Below are positions 49,163 through 58,220 of a stretch of DNA of 64,000 nucleotides, piece after piece (position 1 is the stretch's first letter; each line of letters opens with the position of its first letter). A model generated the notes under the pieces. It worked only from the letters and a program-made list of their open reading frames with translations. It searched no databases and was not told the origin of the DNA. The translations under genes were made by a program, and so were the position numbers. The DNA is from UBA3069 sp050633465 (lineage in GTDB: Bacteria; Pseudomonadota; Alphaproteobacteria; Rhodobacterales; Rhodobacteraceae): NCBI GenBank assembly GCA_050633465.1, contig JBOEGO010000002.1, positions 434,001 through 498,000 on the forward strand, written 5' to 3'.

Positions 49163-50548
49163 TCAACCGTCCGAGCTGGAACTTATCTCATGCACTGCTT
49201 TAGACGGCTTGTGTTCAAATTCTTCGATAAAGTGCGGAAGCGATCTAACCTCACGAAAGACAGCCCAAGTTCTTGCAGCTTCATGGTCAACCCCGTCCTC
49301 GATTGCAGCACGCGTCAGCTGTTGAAGGTTCTCATACTCTTTTTTCACACAAGCTAGTGCAAGAGCAAGTGTCGGAGAAACGATGGACCAATCTCTAGAC
49401 TTGAGCACTGCTTCAATTTCATTTTCGCGCTCAGTTTCGTCAATTTCACTTTCGAAAAGATAACTAAGAGCCTTGTTAATTGTCATATAGGCCGAAATTT
49501 TATCTGACGGACGCTGTTTGGAACTAAGAGAAAAGTTACAGATATGCCTACAAGATTTGGTGAGATCATATTCAAGAAACTCATGTGATGCAGATAGCAT
49601 ATGTTCATGAGCCTTCTCTAATTCGCTGGATTTTAGTTTTTGCCAAAGAATATGCAATGTAAAATAACCCATACGGAAAATATTTGATGTCGCGTTTCTA
49701 ATATATTTTGGATCGACTGAAACCCGGCTACCTTTCTCAGGAAGGTCACTATTTTTCCAGCCTTGTTCCCGGCAGATCCGGAGATAGCGATCGTTTACCA
49801 CGCCGCCAGCGTGCGTCAAAAGATGCCGCCTTTGGCAAACTTCAACAAAATCACGGATTAGCTCTGTATCACTTGTTAAGTTTACGCCAAACTTTCCTTC
49901 TAACCATTTTATCAATTCGATATGACTTTTCTCGTGCAGCAATGCTTCAACTTTTGAATCCAGCAAAAAGTCTTTCGCCTCAGCCAAATCCGAAAAACAC
50001 TCCAAATCTGCCAAACGAATTGTTTCATCGGCCCCAAGGACAGCGCTTGGCTTCTCCCTGCAAACAAGTCTTAAAAGCGTTCCAAGAAATGCTTCGTATT
50101 CCGATACAAGCGCACCCAAGGAAGCGCGCTGCAAAACCAAAGCAGCATTAATGGATACAAAAGACTTCGTTAGGGCCCGTGGTAGAAAAGAAACGGATTC
50201 AAGGGGAATCAAGCATGTTTCCACTTTTGTTTCACCATCGTCTTTGGCATCAACAACCTCACCTATCTCCCGCAAATGATCTATTAGGTGTTGTGAGCTC
50301 TTTTTGCTTTCTCTGGCTAAAACCTCTTGTGTCATGGCGGGTACAAACTGAAAAAATGCAACTGCGGTTTTTACCCAGCTCCCCGAAAGATCGCCAAAAC
50401 CGCGATAAGAACATTCAGTTTCTTCATTATTTTCAGTAGCATCAGCGTCTTTCGATGCTTCGTCTAAATCTTCTTCACCAGCCAATCGAATGGATTGTGT
50501 TTCGTCCGAATACGTTACTAGCTCTACTTTCATGTACTTTTCACTCAT
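49163..50548 (-). CDS. HEPN-like domain protein, AT-rich, candidate RNase
   Basis: 461 residues. Seen: a central helical region with 'VEVCQRRHLLTHAGGVVND', carrying R241-H-L-L-T-H246, an R-x4-H motif with His after Arg, the hallmark of HEPN ribonucleases. The first ~60 residues are acidic and poorly ordered, the C-terminal ~100 helical. Base composition and codon use are visibly AT-richer than all neighbours, so recent transfer is likely. ATG overlaps the thyX stop (ATGA), which couples the two. Known: HEPN domains drive RNA cleavage in toxin-antitoxin and phage defence. The function here is an inference; an antitoxin partner is not seen. An internal start at 50533 is possible. Confidence 0.6.
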   Translation of the reverse strand: MSEKYMKVELVTYSDETQSIRLAGEEDLDEASKDADATENNEETECSYRGFGDLSGSWVKTAVAFFQFVPAMTQEVLARESKKSSQHLIDHLREIGEVVDAKDDGETKVETCLIPLESVSFLPRALTKSFVSINAALVLQRASLGALVSEYEAFLGTLLRLVCREKPSAVLGADETIRLADLECFSDLAEAKDFLLDSKVEALLHEKSHIELIKWLEGKFGVNLTSDTELIRDFVEVCQRRHLLTHAGGVVNDRYLRICREQGWKNSDLPEKGSRVSVDPKYIRNATSNIFRMGYFTLHILWQKLKSSELEKAHEHMLSASHEFLEYDLTKSCRHICNFSLSSKQRPSDKISAYMTINKALSYLFESEIDETERENEIEAVLKSRDWSIVSPTLALALACVKKEYENLQQLTRAAIEDGVDHEAARTWAVFREVRSLPHFIEEFEHKPSKAVHEISSSSDG

Positions 50549-51450
50549 TTAACCATCTCCATAAACTCCCGCCACTCTCTTTTGCTCATGCCGGAGTTTT
50601 CGGGACTCACGTCCTCCCCTTTCAGCATGCGTTTTACGCAATCGACCATTTGGGCGGACATGGTGACGGAGCCGAGGCGGTAATCCTCGAACGCCTTATA
50701 CGCGTGTGGCACCCAGTCGGCGACGATGTTGCAGATGGCATCGGCGTAGACGCGGATTTCGTATTGGGCGTGGGCGTCGGCGCGCAGGCGGAGGAAGTGG
50801 AGGAGGTTGTGCAGGTCCACCTTCCAATACCATTGGGTGTAGATATTGGCGGGGAGGTTCATGCGCGCCAGTTCGCGCGCGAGCCCCTGTTGGCCGTCCT
50901 CGGAAATCATGGATTCATAGTGGTCATAGGCGCGGTTGGCGTCGGATTTGAGAATGTCGAGGACGCGGGCGGCCTCTTCTCCCTCCAACACTTCGCCGCG
51001 GCCCTGATTGTTGATCACGGATTGCGCGTTCAGGGCATCGGCGGCGGGAATGTAGAATTCGCGATCCAGGATCGAGTAGCGGGCCGAGTATTCGTTGACG
51101 TTGGCGGTGCGGTGGCGGATCCATTGGCGGGCCACGAACACCGGCAGTTTGACGTGGAGTTTGATTTCGCACATTTCAAACGGGGTGGAGTGCCAGTGGC
51201 GCATCAGGTAGCGAATGAGGCCTTCGTCGTTTTGCACGGATTTGGTGCCTTTGCCGTAGGACACGCGGGCGGCCTGACAGATGGCGGGGTCGTCGCCCAT
51301 ATAGTCGATCACGCGGACAAAGCCGTGATCCAGCACGGGATGCGCGGTATAAAGGTGTTGTTCGATGCCCGGCGATGTGGCGCGCAGGGTTTGGGTGGGG
51401 GCGCTGCGTTGCGCGTCGATTTCGGCCTGCTGTTCGGGGGAAATGGGCAT
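50545..51450 (-). CDS. thyX: FAD-dependent thymidylate synthase ThyX
   Basis: 301 residues. Seen: the ThyX motif in 'ARQWIRHRTANVNEYSARYS' (RHRxxSxNExSxRY-like) with flavin and dUMP contacts, plus 'QWYWKVDLHNLLHFLRLRAD'. Known: flavin-dependent dTMP synthesis. Slightly long N-terminus. Start ATG 51450 has AAAGG; frame to 51558 rejected. Its 3' end overlaps the AT-rich HEPN-like gene by 4 bases, so the natural C-terminus (SKREWREFMEMVK) is retained. Confidence 0.95.
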   Translation of the reverse strand: MPISPEQQAEIDAQRSAPTQTLRATSPGIEQHLYTAHPVLDHGFVRVIDYMGDDPAICQAARVSYGKGTKSVQNDEGLIRYLMRHWHSTPFEMCEIKLHVKLPVFVARQWIRHRTANVNEYSARYSILDREFYIPAADALNAQSVINNQGRGEVLEGEEAARVLDILKSDANRAYDHYESMISEDGQQGLARELARMNLPANIYTQWYWKVDLHNLLHFLRLRADAHAQYEIRVYADAICNIVADWVPHAYKAFEDYRLGSVTMSAQMVDCVKRMLKGEDVSPENSGMSKREWREFMEMVK

Positions 51451-51660
51451 TTGGGAACCTTTCTGCGGCGGTCTGGTGCGAGGGGCGAGTCGGGCGCGAC
51501 TATATCTTGCGGATGTGTGTGGACGAACATCTATATGCGGGGAATGTTCACGGGGCAACAGATGGGGTGCAAAATAGCATCAAGGTGCTATCTGGCGTTG
51601 ACTTTTGAGGGGGTTGCGCGGATTTTTGTCAAAACCTTTATTATAACGGGGCAGGCAGCA

Positions 51661-52833
51661 GTGAAACGGGCAGTTTTTGCAGTGATGGTAACGGGTGCGT
51701 TGAGCGCATGTGGCGGCGATGGCACCAACCCGTTTGACGATCCGGTGGAAGTGACAGAACCGACCACGGGGGAGACCGAGGAGGTTTCGACCCTGGACCC
51801 GAACGTGCGCGAGGACAGCCGGTTTCTGTTTGATCCTGAAAACAAGCTGACGATGAATGCTGTTTCCTATGATGCGACGGCGAATGAACTGGTGATCAAC
51901 AACCTGCCATTTGACGGACCTGACCAACGTTATACGGCTTATGGGTCGCGCAACGGGGCGGATTTTTATGCCAGCCAGAAAACCCAGACAACAGGCCAGA
52001 TCCAGCATTATGCGGTTTATGTCGCCTCGGGTGATATGCAGGCATTTGCCGCGGCGGGTGCGGAGTGGAATGATTTCGGCTTTGGCGGGGCCAATGTTCG
52101 GCGCAACGATTTTGCGCTGCCGGGCGGCGTTGGCGAATATGTTTACCTTGGCACCTATGCCGGTGTGCGCACCTATAGTGATCGCGGCGGGCTGGATCTG
52201 GTGACGGGCGATACACGGTTGCTGCTGGATATTCTGGATTTCGATCCCGATGGCGGGGTGCAGGGCGCGATCACCGGCAGGGTGACCAACCGCGTGCGCA
52301 CGCGCCCGGGTGGCCCTGCGGTGCTGGCCAACCTGCCGACGCTGTATTTGCAGACCGTGACGTTCAATTCCGACGACGGCACGTTTGAAGGCGGCATCGC
52401 AACGACATATGATTTTGACGGAGTCGTGCGCGAAGATGGCACTTATGACGGCATGATTGGTGGGGCAGCTGGTGAAAATCTGGGTGTGGCCAGCGTGATC
52501 GAAGGCACAGCAGAAATGCAGCAGGTCACCTATGATGTGGTGACATGGACCAACACCGAAGTGGTTGCAGTGACCGACCCTGTCACCGGCATCACCTATA
52601 ATACCAGCGTGACCACAACCGGCGTGGAAAGCGGGTTGGAGCAGTTCGGGTCTGACAACCTGCAAACACTGGTGGAATCGGGGCAACCTGTGGGGCATCT
52701 TTCGGCCAATACCGGCGGCATTCCGGCAGGTGCGTCGACCGAAACCGAAACCGAAACCATCACCATCACCAGCGATTTTGATGCGCGTGAACTGGGCGTG
52801 ATCGTGACCGATCAGGTGGTTCCAACACCTTGA
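51661..52833 (+). CDS. TbpB-like surface lipoprotein
   Basis: 390 residues from GTG 51661. Lipobox 'TGALSACGG' (lipid Cys17) follows a short signal. Acidic linker (residues ~25-45), then beta-rich barrel-like domain with 'GVGEYVYLGTYAGVRTYSD', 'LLLDILDFDPDGGVQGAITGRV', and 'GTYDGMIGGAAGENLGVASVIEG', which resembles the TbpB-type handle/barrel signature of surface lipoproteins. Known: proteins of this fold bind host or nutrient ligands on the outer leaflet and are exported by Slam. Overlong frame to 50455 is antisense to thyX and ignored. Next gene encodes a Slam-like protein. Confidence 0.8.
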   Translation: MKRAVFAVMVTGALSACGGDGTNPFDDPVEVTEPTTGETEEVSTLDPNVREDSRFLFDPENKLTMNAVSYDATANELVINNLPFDGPDQRYTAYGSRNGADFYASQKTQTTGQIQHYAVYVASGDMQAFAAAGAEWNDFGFGGANVRRNDFALPGGVGEYVYLGTYAGVRTYSDRGGLDLVTGDTRLLLDILDFDPDGGVQGAITGRVTNRVRTRPGGPAVLANLPTLYLQTVTFNSDDGTFEGGIATTYDFDGVVREDGTYDGMIGGAAGENLGVASVIEGTAEMQQVTYDVVTWTNTEVVAVTDPVTGITYNTSVTTTGVESGLEQFGSDNLQTLVESGQPVGHLSANTGGIPAGASTETETETITITSDFDARELGVIVTDQVVPTP

Positions 52834-52898
52834 CAGTCAGGCGAACGGGGCAAAACGGGCCCCTTTGGCGGGGGAGACCGGTGGTGAGGTCGACGAGT

Positions 52899-54287
52899 AT
52901 GACGCAGATCGCTGGGCGGAGCAGAGGAATCCTGTGCCAATGGGCCGTGGCGTTTTCCATTGCCATGAGCCTTGCCACTGCCCCGTCCGCGCAAGCGCAA
53001 GAGGTGCGCCTGTCGCCAAAAGAGGCGCGGGTGTTTGCCGCGCAACTGGGAAAAAACGGACAGTTTCGTGCGATGCGCGAGGTGGCGCTGGGGCTGTTAA
53101 AGGCCGACCCCAAGGATTTTGCCGCGCTGTTGTTGTTGTCGCGGGCGCAGTCGGAACTGGGCCAACACGGGGCGGCCATTCGCAATGGCAAACGGGCCTG
53201 GGCGGTGGCGGATGATGACACGCAGCGCTTTGCCGCTTCTTATGCGGTGGCGCAGGGGTTGAACGCCGACAAACGCCTGACCGAGGGGCAGTTCTGGCTG
53301 CGCCGCGCCGCGCAATATGCCCCCGACGAGCGGCTGGGCGAGGTGGCGCAATCGGAATTCCAGAAAATGCGCCGCCGCAACCCCTTGCAGGTGGAATTGC
53401 GGTTCAGCGCCCAACCCAGCAACAATGTGAACAACGGCACCCGCGAGGCATGGTCCCCCGACGGGATCGGGCTGGTGTTCGTGCCCACGGGCGGGTTGTT
53501 GCCGCTGTCGGGCACGGAAATCGCCAGCGGTGTGACGCTGAATTACACATTGGCCGAGGGCGCCAAAAGCCGCACACGGCTGGGGTTTGAATTGGATCAC
53601 CGCACCTATGCCCTGTCCAGCGAGGCAAAGCGGACCGCGCCGGGGGTGCGGGGGGATGATTTCGCATTCACGTCTGCCACTTTGCGGTTGCGGCGCGATC
53701 AGGCGGTGAGCGACAAAACCGTTTTGAATTATGGCGTTAGCGCGGGGCGGCTGTGGTATGGTGGCGACCCCCTGTCGGATTTCGCAAGGTTGGAGGCAGG
53801 CGCGCTGCACCGGCTGGGCACGGCGGATAGCCTGCAAATCATTGCCTCTGCCGAGGCGCATAACGGCCATGACCGGCGGCGCGATTCACAGATGTGGCAG
53901 CTCACAGGCGTCTGGCATCACAAGCTGGGCAATGGTGACCGGCTGCAAATGTCGCTGGGCGGATTGGTGTCGCAATCGGATGATGTGACCATGGATTACC
54001 GGCAGGTGCAGGCCGGAATCAGCTATCGCAAGGCCAAACCGCTGGCCGGTATGGGGCTGGAATTCGGGCTGAATATCAGCCACCGCCGCCATGATGTTTT
54101 TGCCTTTTCCGCAGACGGCCAGACGGGTGGCGAGGCGCGGGCGCATATCGCGGCGCGGTTGGAAAATCTGGATTACTACGGGTTTGTGCCGGTTTTGAAA
54201 CTGGAGGCCGCCAAACGCACATCGAATATTCCGCTGTATGAAAGCGAATCATTGGGCCTGTCGCTGGGGGTGCGTTCGGCGTTTTGA
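52899..54287 (+). CDS. Slam-like outer membrane protein (TPR + DUF560-type barrel)
   Basis: 462 residues. Signal peptide (residues 1-33, 'APSAQA'). Residues ~40-165 are TPR-like helical repeats ('LLKADPKDFAALLLLSRAQSELG'); residues ~175-462 are beta-barrel strands starting 'FSAQPSNNVNNGTREAW', close to the P-S-x-N-x-N-N-x-T signature of Slam proteins, and ending in the aromatic C-terminal residue (VRSAF). Known: Slam moves selected lipoproteins across the outer membrane. 65 bases after the lipoprotein gene. Start 52899 chosen for the signal peptide and GGTGAGG upstream. Confident of the architecture, less of substrate. Confidence 0.8.
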   Translation: MTQIAGRSRGILCQWAVAFSIAMSLATAPSAQAQEVRLSPKEARVFAAQLGKNGQFRAMREVALGLLKADPKDFAALLLLSRAQSELGQHGAAIRNGKRAWAVADDDTQRFAASYAVAQGLNADKRLTEGQFWLRRAAQYAPDERLGEVAQSEFQKMRRRNPLQVELRFSAQPSNNVNNGTREAWSPDGIGLVFVPTGGLLPLSGTEIASGVTLNYTLAEGAKSRTRLGFELDHRTYALSSEAKRTAPGVRGDDFAFTSATLRLRRDQAVSDKTVLNYGVSAGRLWYGGDPLSDFARLEAGALHRLGTADSLQIIASAEAHNGHDRRRDSQMWQLTGVWHHKLGNGDRLQMSLGGLVSQSDDVTMDYRQVQAGISYRKAKPLAGMGLEFGLNISHRRHDVFAFSADGQTGGEARAHIAARLENLDYYGFVPVLKLEAAKRTSNIPLYESESLGLSLGVRSAF

Positions 54288-54371
54288 TCGCGCGACGTGA
54301 AAGCGGCGGCGAAGGGTCGACAGACCCGCGCCGCGCACTATTGTCCGCCCCAGGACAAAGGAGAGCCAGCG

Positions 54372-54800
54372 ATGAAAATCAAATATCTGCACACAATGGT
54401 GCGCGTCAAAGATTTGGAAGCAACCATGGCGTTTTTCGCGCTACTGGGGCTAAAGGAAACCCGCCGGATGGACAGCGAGGCGGGACGGTTTTCCCTTATT
54501 TTTATGGCCGCAGAGGGGCAAGAGGAATGCCCTGTGGAGCTGACCTATAACTGGGATGGCGATGATGAACTGCCTTCGGATTCGCGCCATTTCGGGCATC
54601 TGGCCTATGAGGTAGAGGACATTTACGCGATCTGCGCCCATTTGCAGGCCAACGGGGTGGTGATCAACCGCCCGCCGCGTGACGGGCGTATGGCCTTTGT
54701 GCGCTCGCCTGATAATATTTCAGTGGAATTGTTGCAAATGGGCGATGCGTTGGAACCTGCGGAACCATGGGCCAGCATGGAGAGCACCGGCCACTGGTAG
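54372..54800 (+). CDS. VOC family lactoylglutathione lyase-like protein
   Basis: 142 residues, full glyoxalase I size. Seen: 'YLHTMVRVKDLEATMAFFALLGL' (metal His), 'FSLIFMAAEGQEECPVELTYNW' (Glu), 'HFGHLAYEVEDI' (His) and 'SVELLQMG' (Glu), four ligands as in GloA. Known: isomerises the methylglyoxal-glutathione adduct. Ribosome site AAAGGAG. I leave the symbol blank because several GloA paralogues exist. Confidence 0.87.
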   Translation: MKIKYLHTMVRVKDLEATMAFFALLGLKETRRMDSEAGRFSLIFMAAEGQEECPVELTYNWDGDDELPSDSRHFGHLAYEVEDIYAICAHLQANGVVINRPPRDGRMAFVRSPDNISVELLQMGDALEPAEPWASMESTGHW

Positions 54801-54893
54801 GGCGCGCATCATCATAGGCAAAGCGAAGGCGCGAGCGGGAGAACCGCCGCGCCTATTTCGCATCCGCCCCGACGGCACAGGCCGTGGGATGGG

Positions 54894-55415
54894 TCAGTAG
54901 ATATAGCGGATCTGGTCGGTCCAATAGCGTTCGACCCGACGCAGGGAGGATGCGATTTCTTCGATCCCGTCGGGGCCAAGCACGCCCTTGGATTGCAACC
55001 CTTCGGCGTGGCGGGCGAACAGCCCCCCGACCACATCGCGGATATGGCGGCCCTTTTCCGTCAGGCGCACCCGCACCGAGCGGCGGTCGATTTCGCAGCG
55101 TTGATGGTGCATATAGCCGGATTCAACCAGTTTTTTCAGGTTATAGCTGACATTGCTGCCCTGATAATAGCCACGCGATTTAAGTTCGCCTGCCGTTACC
55201 TCGTGTTCGCCGATGTTGAACAGCAACAGCGCCTGCACCGCGTTGATTTCCAACACGCCAACGCGTTCGAATTCGTCCTTGATCACGTCCAGCAACAGGC
55301 GGTGCAGCCGTTCCACCAGTGCCAGCGCGTCCAGATAGCCGGTCATGAAGCTACCGTCTTCGGTGCTTAGGCCGGTCATCGGGGGCTTTGGCCCCGGAGT
55401 GCTGTGAATGCTCAT
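54894..55415 (-). CDS. ldtR: LdtR-like MarR-family regulator
   Basis: 173 residues. Winged HTH with 'EINAVQALLLFNIGEHEVTAGELKSRGYYQGSNVSYNLKKLVESGYMHHQRCEIDRRSVRVRLTEKG', which matches LdtR of Liberibacter and Sinorhizobium almost throughout. Known: LdtR regulates an L,D-transpeptidase gene and osmotic tolerance in those bacteria. No such transpeptidase lies in the window, so the target is inferred at a distance. Start 55415; an internal ATG at 55346 region cannot be excluded. Confidence 0.78.
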   Translation of the reverse strand: MSIHSTPGPKPPMTGLSTEDGSFMTGYLDALALVERLHRLLLDVIKDEFERVGVLEINAVQALLLFNIGEHEVTAGELKSRGYYQGSNVSYNLKKLVESGYMHHQRCEIDRRSVRVRLTEKGRHIRDVVGGLFARHAEGLQSKGVLGPDGIEEIASSLRRVERYWTDQIRYIY

Positions 55416-55535
55416 TTATCTCTCCGTGCGTGTCGTATCGGATTTGGACACTGAGGGATAAAGACCAATAATCGGTTAAACCGAACCAAGTGCTGATAAA
55501 ATTTGAATGATTTTAGTTTTGGCCGGGCTTGCGCC

Positions 55536-55811
55536 CTATGGCGCGCCGACCATCACGCGGATTTCGGTGATCAGCGCGGCCAATGCGGCGGGGGGCGTGG
55601 TTTGGCCCGACACCCATTGGTATAGATCCTGATCGTTTTCATCCAGCAGTTGTTCGTATCTGTCCAGCTGGGCATCGGTCATCGCGGCCATGCGTTCGGC
55701 GGCAAAACGCGACAGGATGATATCCATTTCCTTGATCCCGCGCCGCATAGACCGCATGGACAGGCGTTTCAGGCGGGTTTCGCGGGGTTCGGCGGGCATG
55801 GTCATGGGCAT
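55536..55811 (-). CDS. sdhE: succinate dehydrogenase assembly factor (SdhE/SDHAF2)
   Basis: 91 residues. Seen: 'RLKRLSMRSMRRGIKEMDIILSRFA', with the RGxxE motif (RRGIKE) of SdhE, and 'YEQLLDENDQDLYQWVSG', as in flavinylation factors. Known: needed to attach FAD to SdhA. Three ATGs (55811, 55805, 55799) are near one ribosome site (CTGGA); 55811 given as the longest. On the leftward strand between XRE and LdtR genes. Confidence 0.92.
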   Translation of the reverse strand: MPMTMPAEPRETRLKRLSMRSMRRGIKEMDIILSRFAAERMAAMTDAQLDRYEQLLDENDQDLYQWVSGQTTPPAALAALITEIRVMVGAP

Positions 55812-55871
55812 ATTCCAGGTGCTGGCAACGGGTGGGGCGGCGCGCGGGATACGCGCCGCGCATGCCCTGCC

Positions 55872-56321
55872 CTATCCTTCCTTCAGGGTCTGGCGCAACT
55901 TCTTTTCCAGCCGTGCCAGCCGGTCCGAGGCCGCCGCAAGCCCGGTTTTCACATCGCGGATTTCCAGCAGCAGGTCGTTGATATCGGTCGGGATCAGGCT
56001 GTCATCGCCGGGCGCGGCCACGCCTTCGCCTTCGCCGTTCAGCAGCCACATCAGCGAAACATTCAACAGCCCCGCCATCATGGACAGCCGGTTGGCGCGC
56101 GGTTCGGACAGGTCTGATTCCCAATCCAGCACGGTGGCGTGTTTCACCCCCAGCCGTTTCGCCAGCTTTTTCGAACTGAGTCCCGCCGCGTCACGCGCCG
56201 CCGCGATCCGGTCGCCAAGGGTGGCAACATCGCCGCCATACCAGTCATCCGCGTCGTTGCCCGTGTCAATCGCAACGATTTCGGGGCTGTCACCGCCCAT
56301 TTCGGTATCATTATCGGCCAT
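55872..56321 (-). CDS. XRE-family helix-turn-helix regulator
   Basis: 149 residues. HTH at residues ~35-90 ('LGDRIAAARDAAGLSSKKLAKRLGVKHATVLDWESDLSEPRANRLSMMAGLLNVSLMWLL'). The C-terminal tail is a short coiled coil (DRLARLEKKLRQTL). Known: transcription regulator; targets unknown. The start 56321 has AAAGGA at the right spacing, downstream of TTG and ATG codons at 56327 and 56324. Divergent from the aminotransferase. Confidence 0.85.
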   Translation of the reverse strand: MADNDTEMGGDSPEIVAIDTGNDADDWYGGDVATLGDRIAAARDAAGLSSKKLAKRLGVKHATVLDWESDLSEPRANRLSMMAGLLNVSLMWLLNGEGEGVAAPGDDSLIPTDINDLLLEIRDVKTGLAAASDRLARLEKKLRQTLKEG

Positions 56322-56411
56322 CATCAATCCTTTCGCGGTCTTGCCGCTTGAACGGGGTCACGGGCAAGCCTAGAAGAAGGCGCTGCCAGATTCAAACCGG
56401 AGCCCGACAAT

Positions 56412-57614
56412 ATGGCCTTTCTTTCCGACACTTTATCCCGTGTGAAACCGTCGCCCACCATTGCCGTGTCCAATCTGGCGATGGAGTTGAAGGCGCAGGG
56501 GCGCGATATTATCAGCCTGGGCGCGGGGGAACCCGATTTCGACACGCCGGACAACATCCGCGCGGCAGGGATTGCGGCGATCAATGCGGGCAAGACGCGA
56601 TATACTGCGGTTGATGGCATCCCCGAGCTGAAACAGGCCATTTGTGCCAAGTTCAGCCGCGACAATGATCTGCAATACACCCCTGCGCAGGTCACCGTGG
56701 GCACGGGCGGCAAACAGGTGTTGTATAATGCGTTGATGGCGACGCTGAACCCCGGTGACGAGGTGGTGATCCCCGCGCCCTATTGGGTCAGCTACCCCGA
56801 TATGGTGTTGCTGGCCGGTGGCACCCCCGTTGCGGTGGCCGCCACGCTGGACAATGCGTTCAAGATCACAGCCGAGCAGCTAGAGGCGGCGATCACGCCG
56901 AAAACCAAGTGGTTCCTGTTCAATTCGCCTTCGAACCCGACCGGAGCGGGCTATTCATGGGATGAGCTGAAGGCGCTGACCGATGTGTTGTTGCGCCACC
57001 CGCATGTCCATGTGTTGACCGATGATATGTATGAATTGCTGGCCTATGATGATTTCAAATTCTGCACGCCTGCGCAGGTGGAACCGCGCCTGTATGACCG
57101 CACCCTGACCGTGAACGGGGTATCCAAGGCCTATGCCATGACCGGCTGGCGCATTGGATATGCGGCCGGGCCAGAGGAATTGATCAAGGCCATTCGCAAG
57201 GTGCAGTCGCAATCCACATCGAACCCCTGTTCGATCAGCCAGTGGGCCGCCGTAGAGGCATTGAACGGGCCGCAGGATTTCATCGCGCCGCATAATGCGA
57301 TGTTCACGCGGCGCCGCGATCTGGTGGTCGATGCCTTGAACGCGATCGAGGGCATCACCTGCCCCCGCCCCGAGGGCGCGTTTTACGTTTACCCGTCGAT
57401 CAAGGGGTTGATTGGCAAATCCACGCCCGATGGTGTGGTGATGGAAAATGACGAGGTATTCGCCACGCAATTGCTGGAGCAGACCGGCGTGGCCGTGGTG
57501 TTTGGCGCGGCCTTTGGCCTGTCGCCGAATTTTCGCATCAGCTATGCCACATCGGACGAGGCATTGGCCGAGGCCTGCCGCCGGATTGCGGCATTTTGCG
57601 CCGGATTGCAGTAG
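56412..57614 (+). CDS. aatA: aspartate/aromatic-type aminotransferase (class I)
   Basis: 400 residues. Seen: 'LGAGEPDFDTPDNI', PLP-binding Lys in 'TVNGVSKAYAMTGWRIGYAAGP', 'FNSPSNPTGAGYSW' and 'FRISYATSDE' with the substrate Arg. Known: PLP enzyme of the Asp aminotransferase Ib branch, aspartate to oxaloacetate; some members also act on prephenate. Ribosome site GGAG 9 bases upstream. Symbol is tentative. Confidence 0.92.
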   Translation: MAFLSDTLSRVKPSPTIAVSNLAMELKAQGRDIISLGAGEPDFDTPDNIRAAGIAAINAGKTRYTAVDGIPELKQAICAKFSRDNDLQYTPAQVTVGTGGKQVLYNALMATLNPGDEVVIPAPYWVSYPDMVLLAGGTPVAVAATLDNAFKITAEQLEAAITPKTKWFLFNSPSNPTGAGYSWDELKALTDVLLRHPHVHVLTDDMYELLAYDDFKFCTPAQVEPRLYDRTLTVNGVSKAYAMTGWRIGYAAGPEELIKAIRKVQSQSTSNPCSISQWAAVEALNGPQDFIAPHNAMFTRRRDLVVDALNAIEGITCPRPEGAFYVYPSIKGLIGKSTPDGVVMENDEVFATQLLEQTGVAVVFGAAFGLSPNFRISYATSDEALAEACRRIAAFCAGLQ

Positions 57615-57702
57615 AATAAGGTGACGTAATGGGCCGATGCGTAAGGGGCGGACTTGACGGCCCTGCCCTGCGCCGTCACCATGTTACAAAGGGGACTATG
57701 AT

Positions 57703-58122
57703 ATGAGTGAATTGCCGGACTATTATTTCCGTGTGCGTGACAACGGGGCGTTTGTGTTTCGTGTCGACACGGAAAACCGGCATCGCCGTATTGAAATGGA
57801 CCAGATTGCGGTGGTCAACATCCGCAATGGTGAAATCAAACCCCAAGGGGATCGCAAGTTATCAAACGAGGATCTGAAGGTCATTCAGGAGTGGATGACG
57901 GACCGGATCGCGCTGTTGGGCCATCGCGATATCGACGATATCCACCGTGCGGTGGATTATCTGAACACCACCACCCATTGGGCGCAAAGCCGCGCCACGG
58001 ATGAACAGCTGGATGCGGTCACTGATGCGCTGTTGCTGGCGATGCATGATTTGCGCAGTGTTCTGGTGCGCAAAAAGGCCGACCGGATGCTGGCGGCCGC
58101 TGCGAAAGAAGCGGGCGAATAG
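57703..58122 (+). CDS. conserved hypothetical protein
   Basis: 139 residues, soluble, helical. 'DYYFRVRDNGAFVFRVDTENRHRRIEMDQIAVVNIRNGEIKPQGDRKLSNEDLKVIQEWM' forms a small beta-rich N-terminal half; the rest is helical with 'IDDIHRAVDYLNTTTHWAQSRATDEQLDAVTDALLLAMHDLRSVLVRKKADR'. No domain recognised; similar uncharacterised proteins occur in Rhodobacterales. Strong ribosome site AAAGGGG. Monocistronic after the aminotransferase. Confidence 0.75.
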   Translation: MSELPDYYFRVRDNGAFVFRVDTENRHRRIEMDQIAVVNIRNGEIKPQGDRKLSNEDLKVIQEWMTDRIALLGHRDIDDIHRAVDYLNTTTHWAQSRATDEQLDAVTDALLLAMHDLRSVLVRKKADRMLAAAAKEAGE

Positions 58123-58159
58123 GGTTTCGCGGTTTTCGGGATGTGTTTTGTTGCATGAG

Positions 58160-58220
58160 GGCCTGCCCCGCCGGATTGGTGGGTAGGAGAGGCCTGCCCC
58201 ACTGGATAGGTGTGTAGGAG
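58160..58220. repeat. tandem 31-base repeat, two copies
   Basis: GGCCTGCCCC(G/A)C(C/T)GGAT(T/A)GGTG(G/T)GTAGGAG at 58160-58189 and 58191-58220, period 31, followed by a partial third copy (GGGCCAGCCCC). Intergenic, not coding. Resembles a short decaying repeat family. Confidence 0.6.

Noticed and set aside
50455..51660. First ~400 codons of the rightward open frame that continues into the lipoprotein gene
   Set aside because: They are antisense to thyX, which has clear family motifs; the real gene begins near 51661 with a lipobox.
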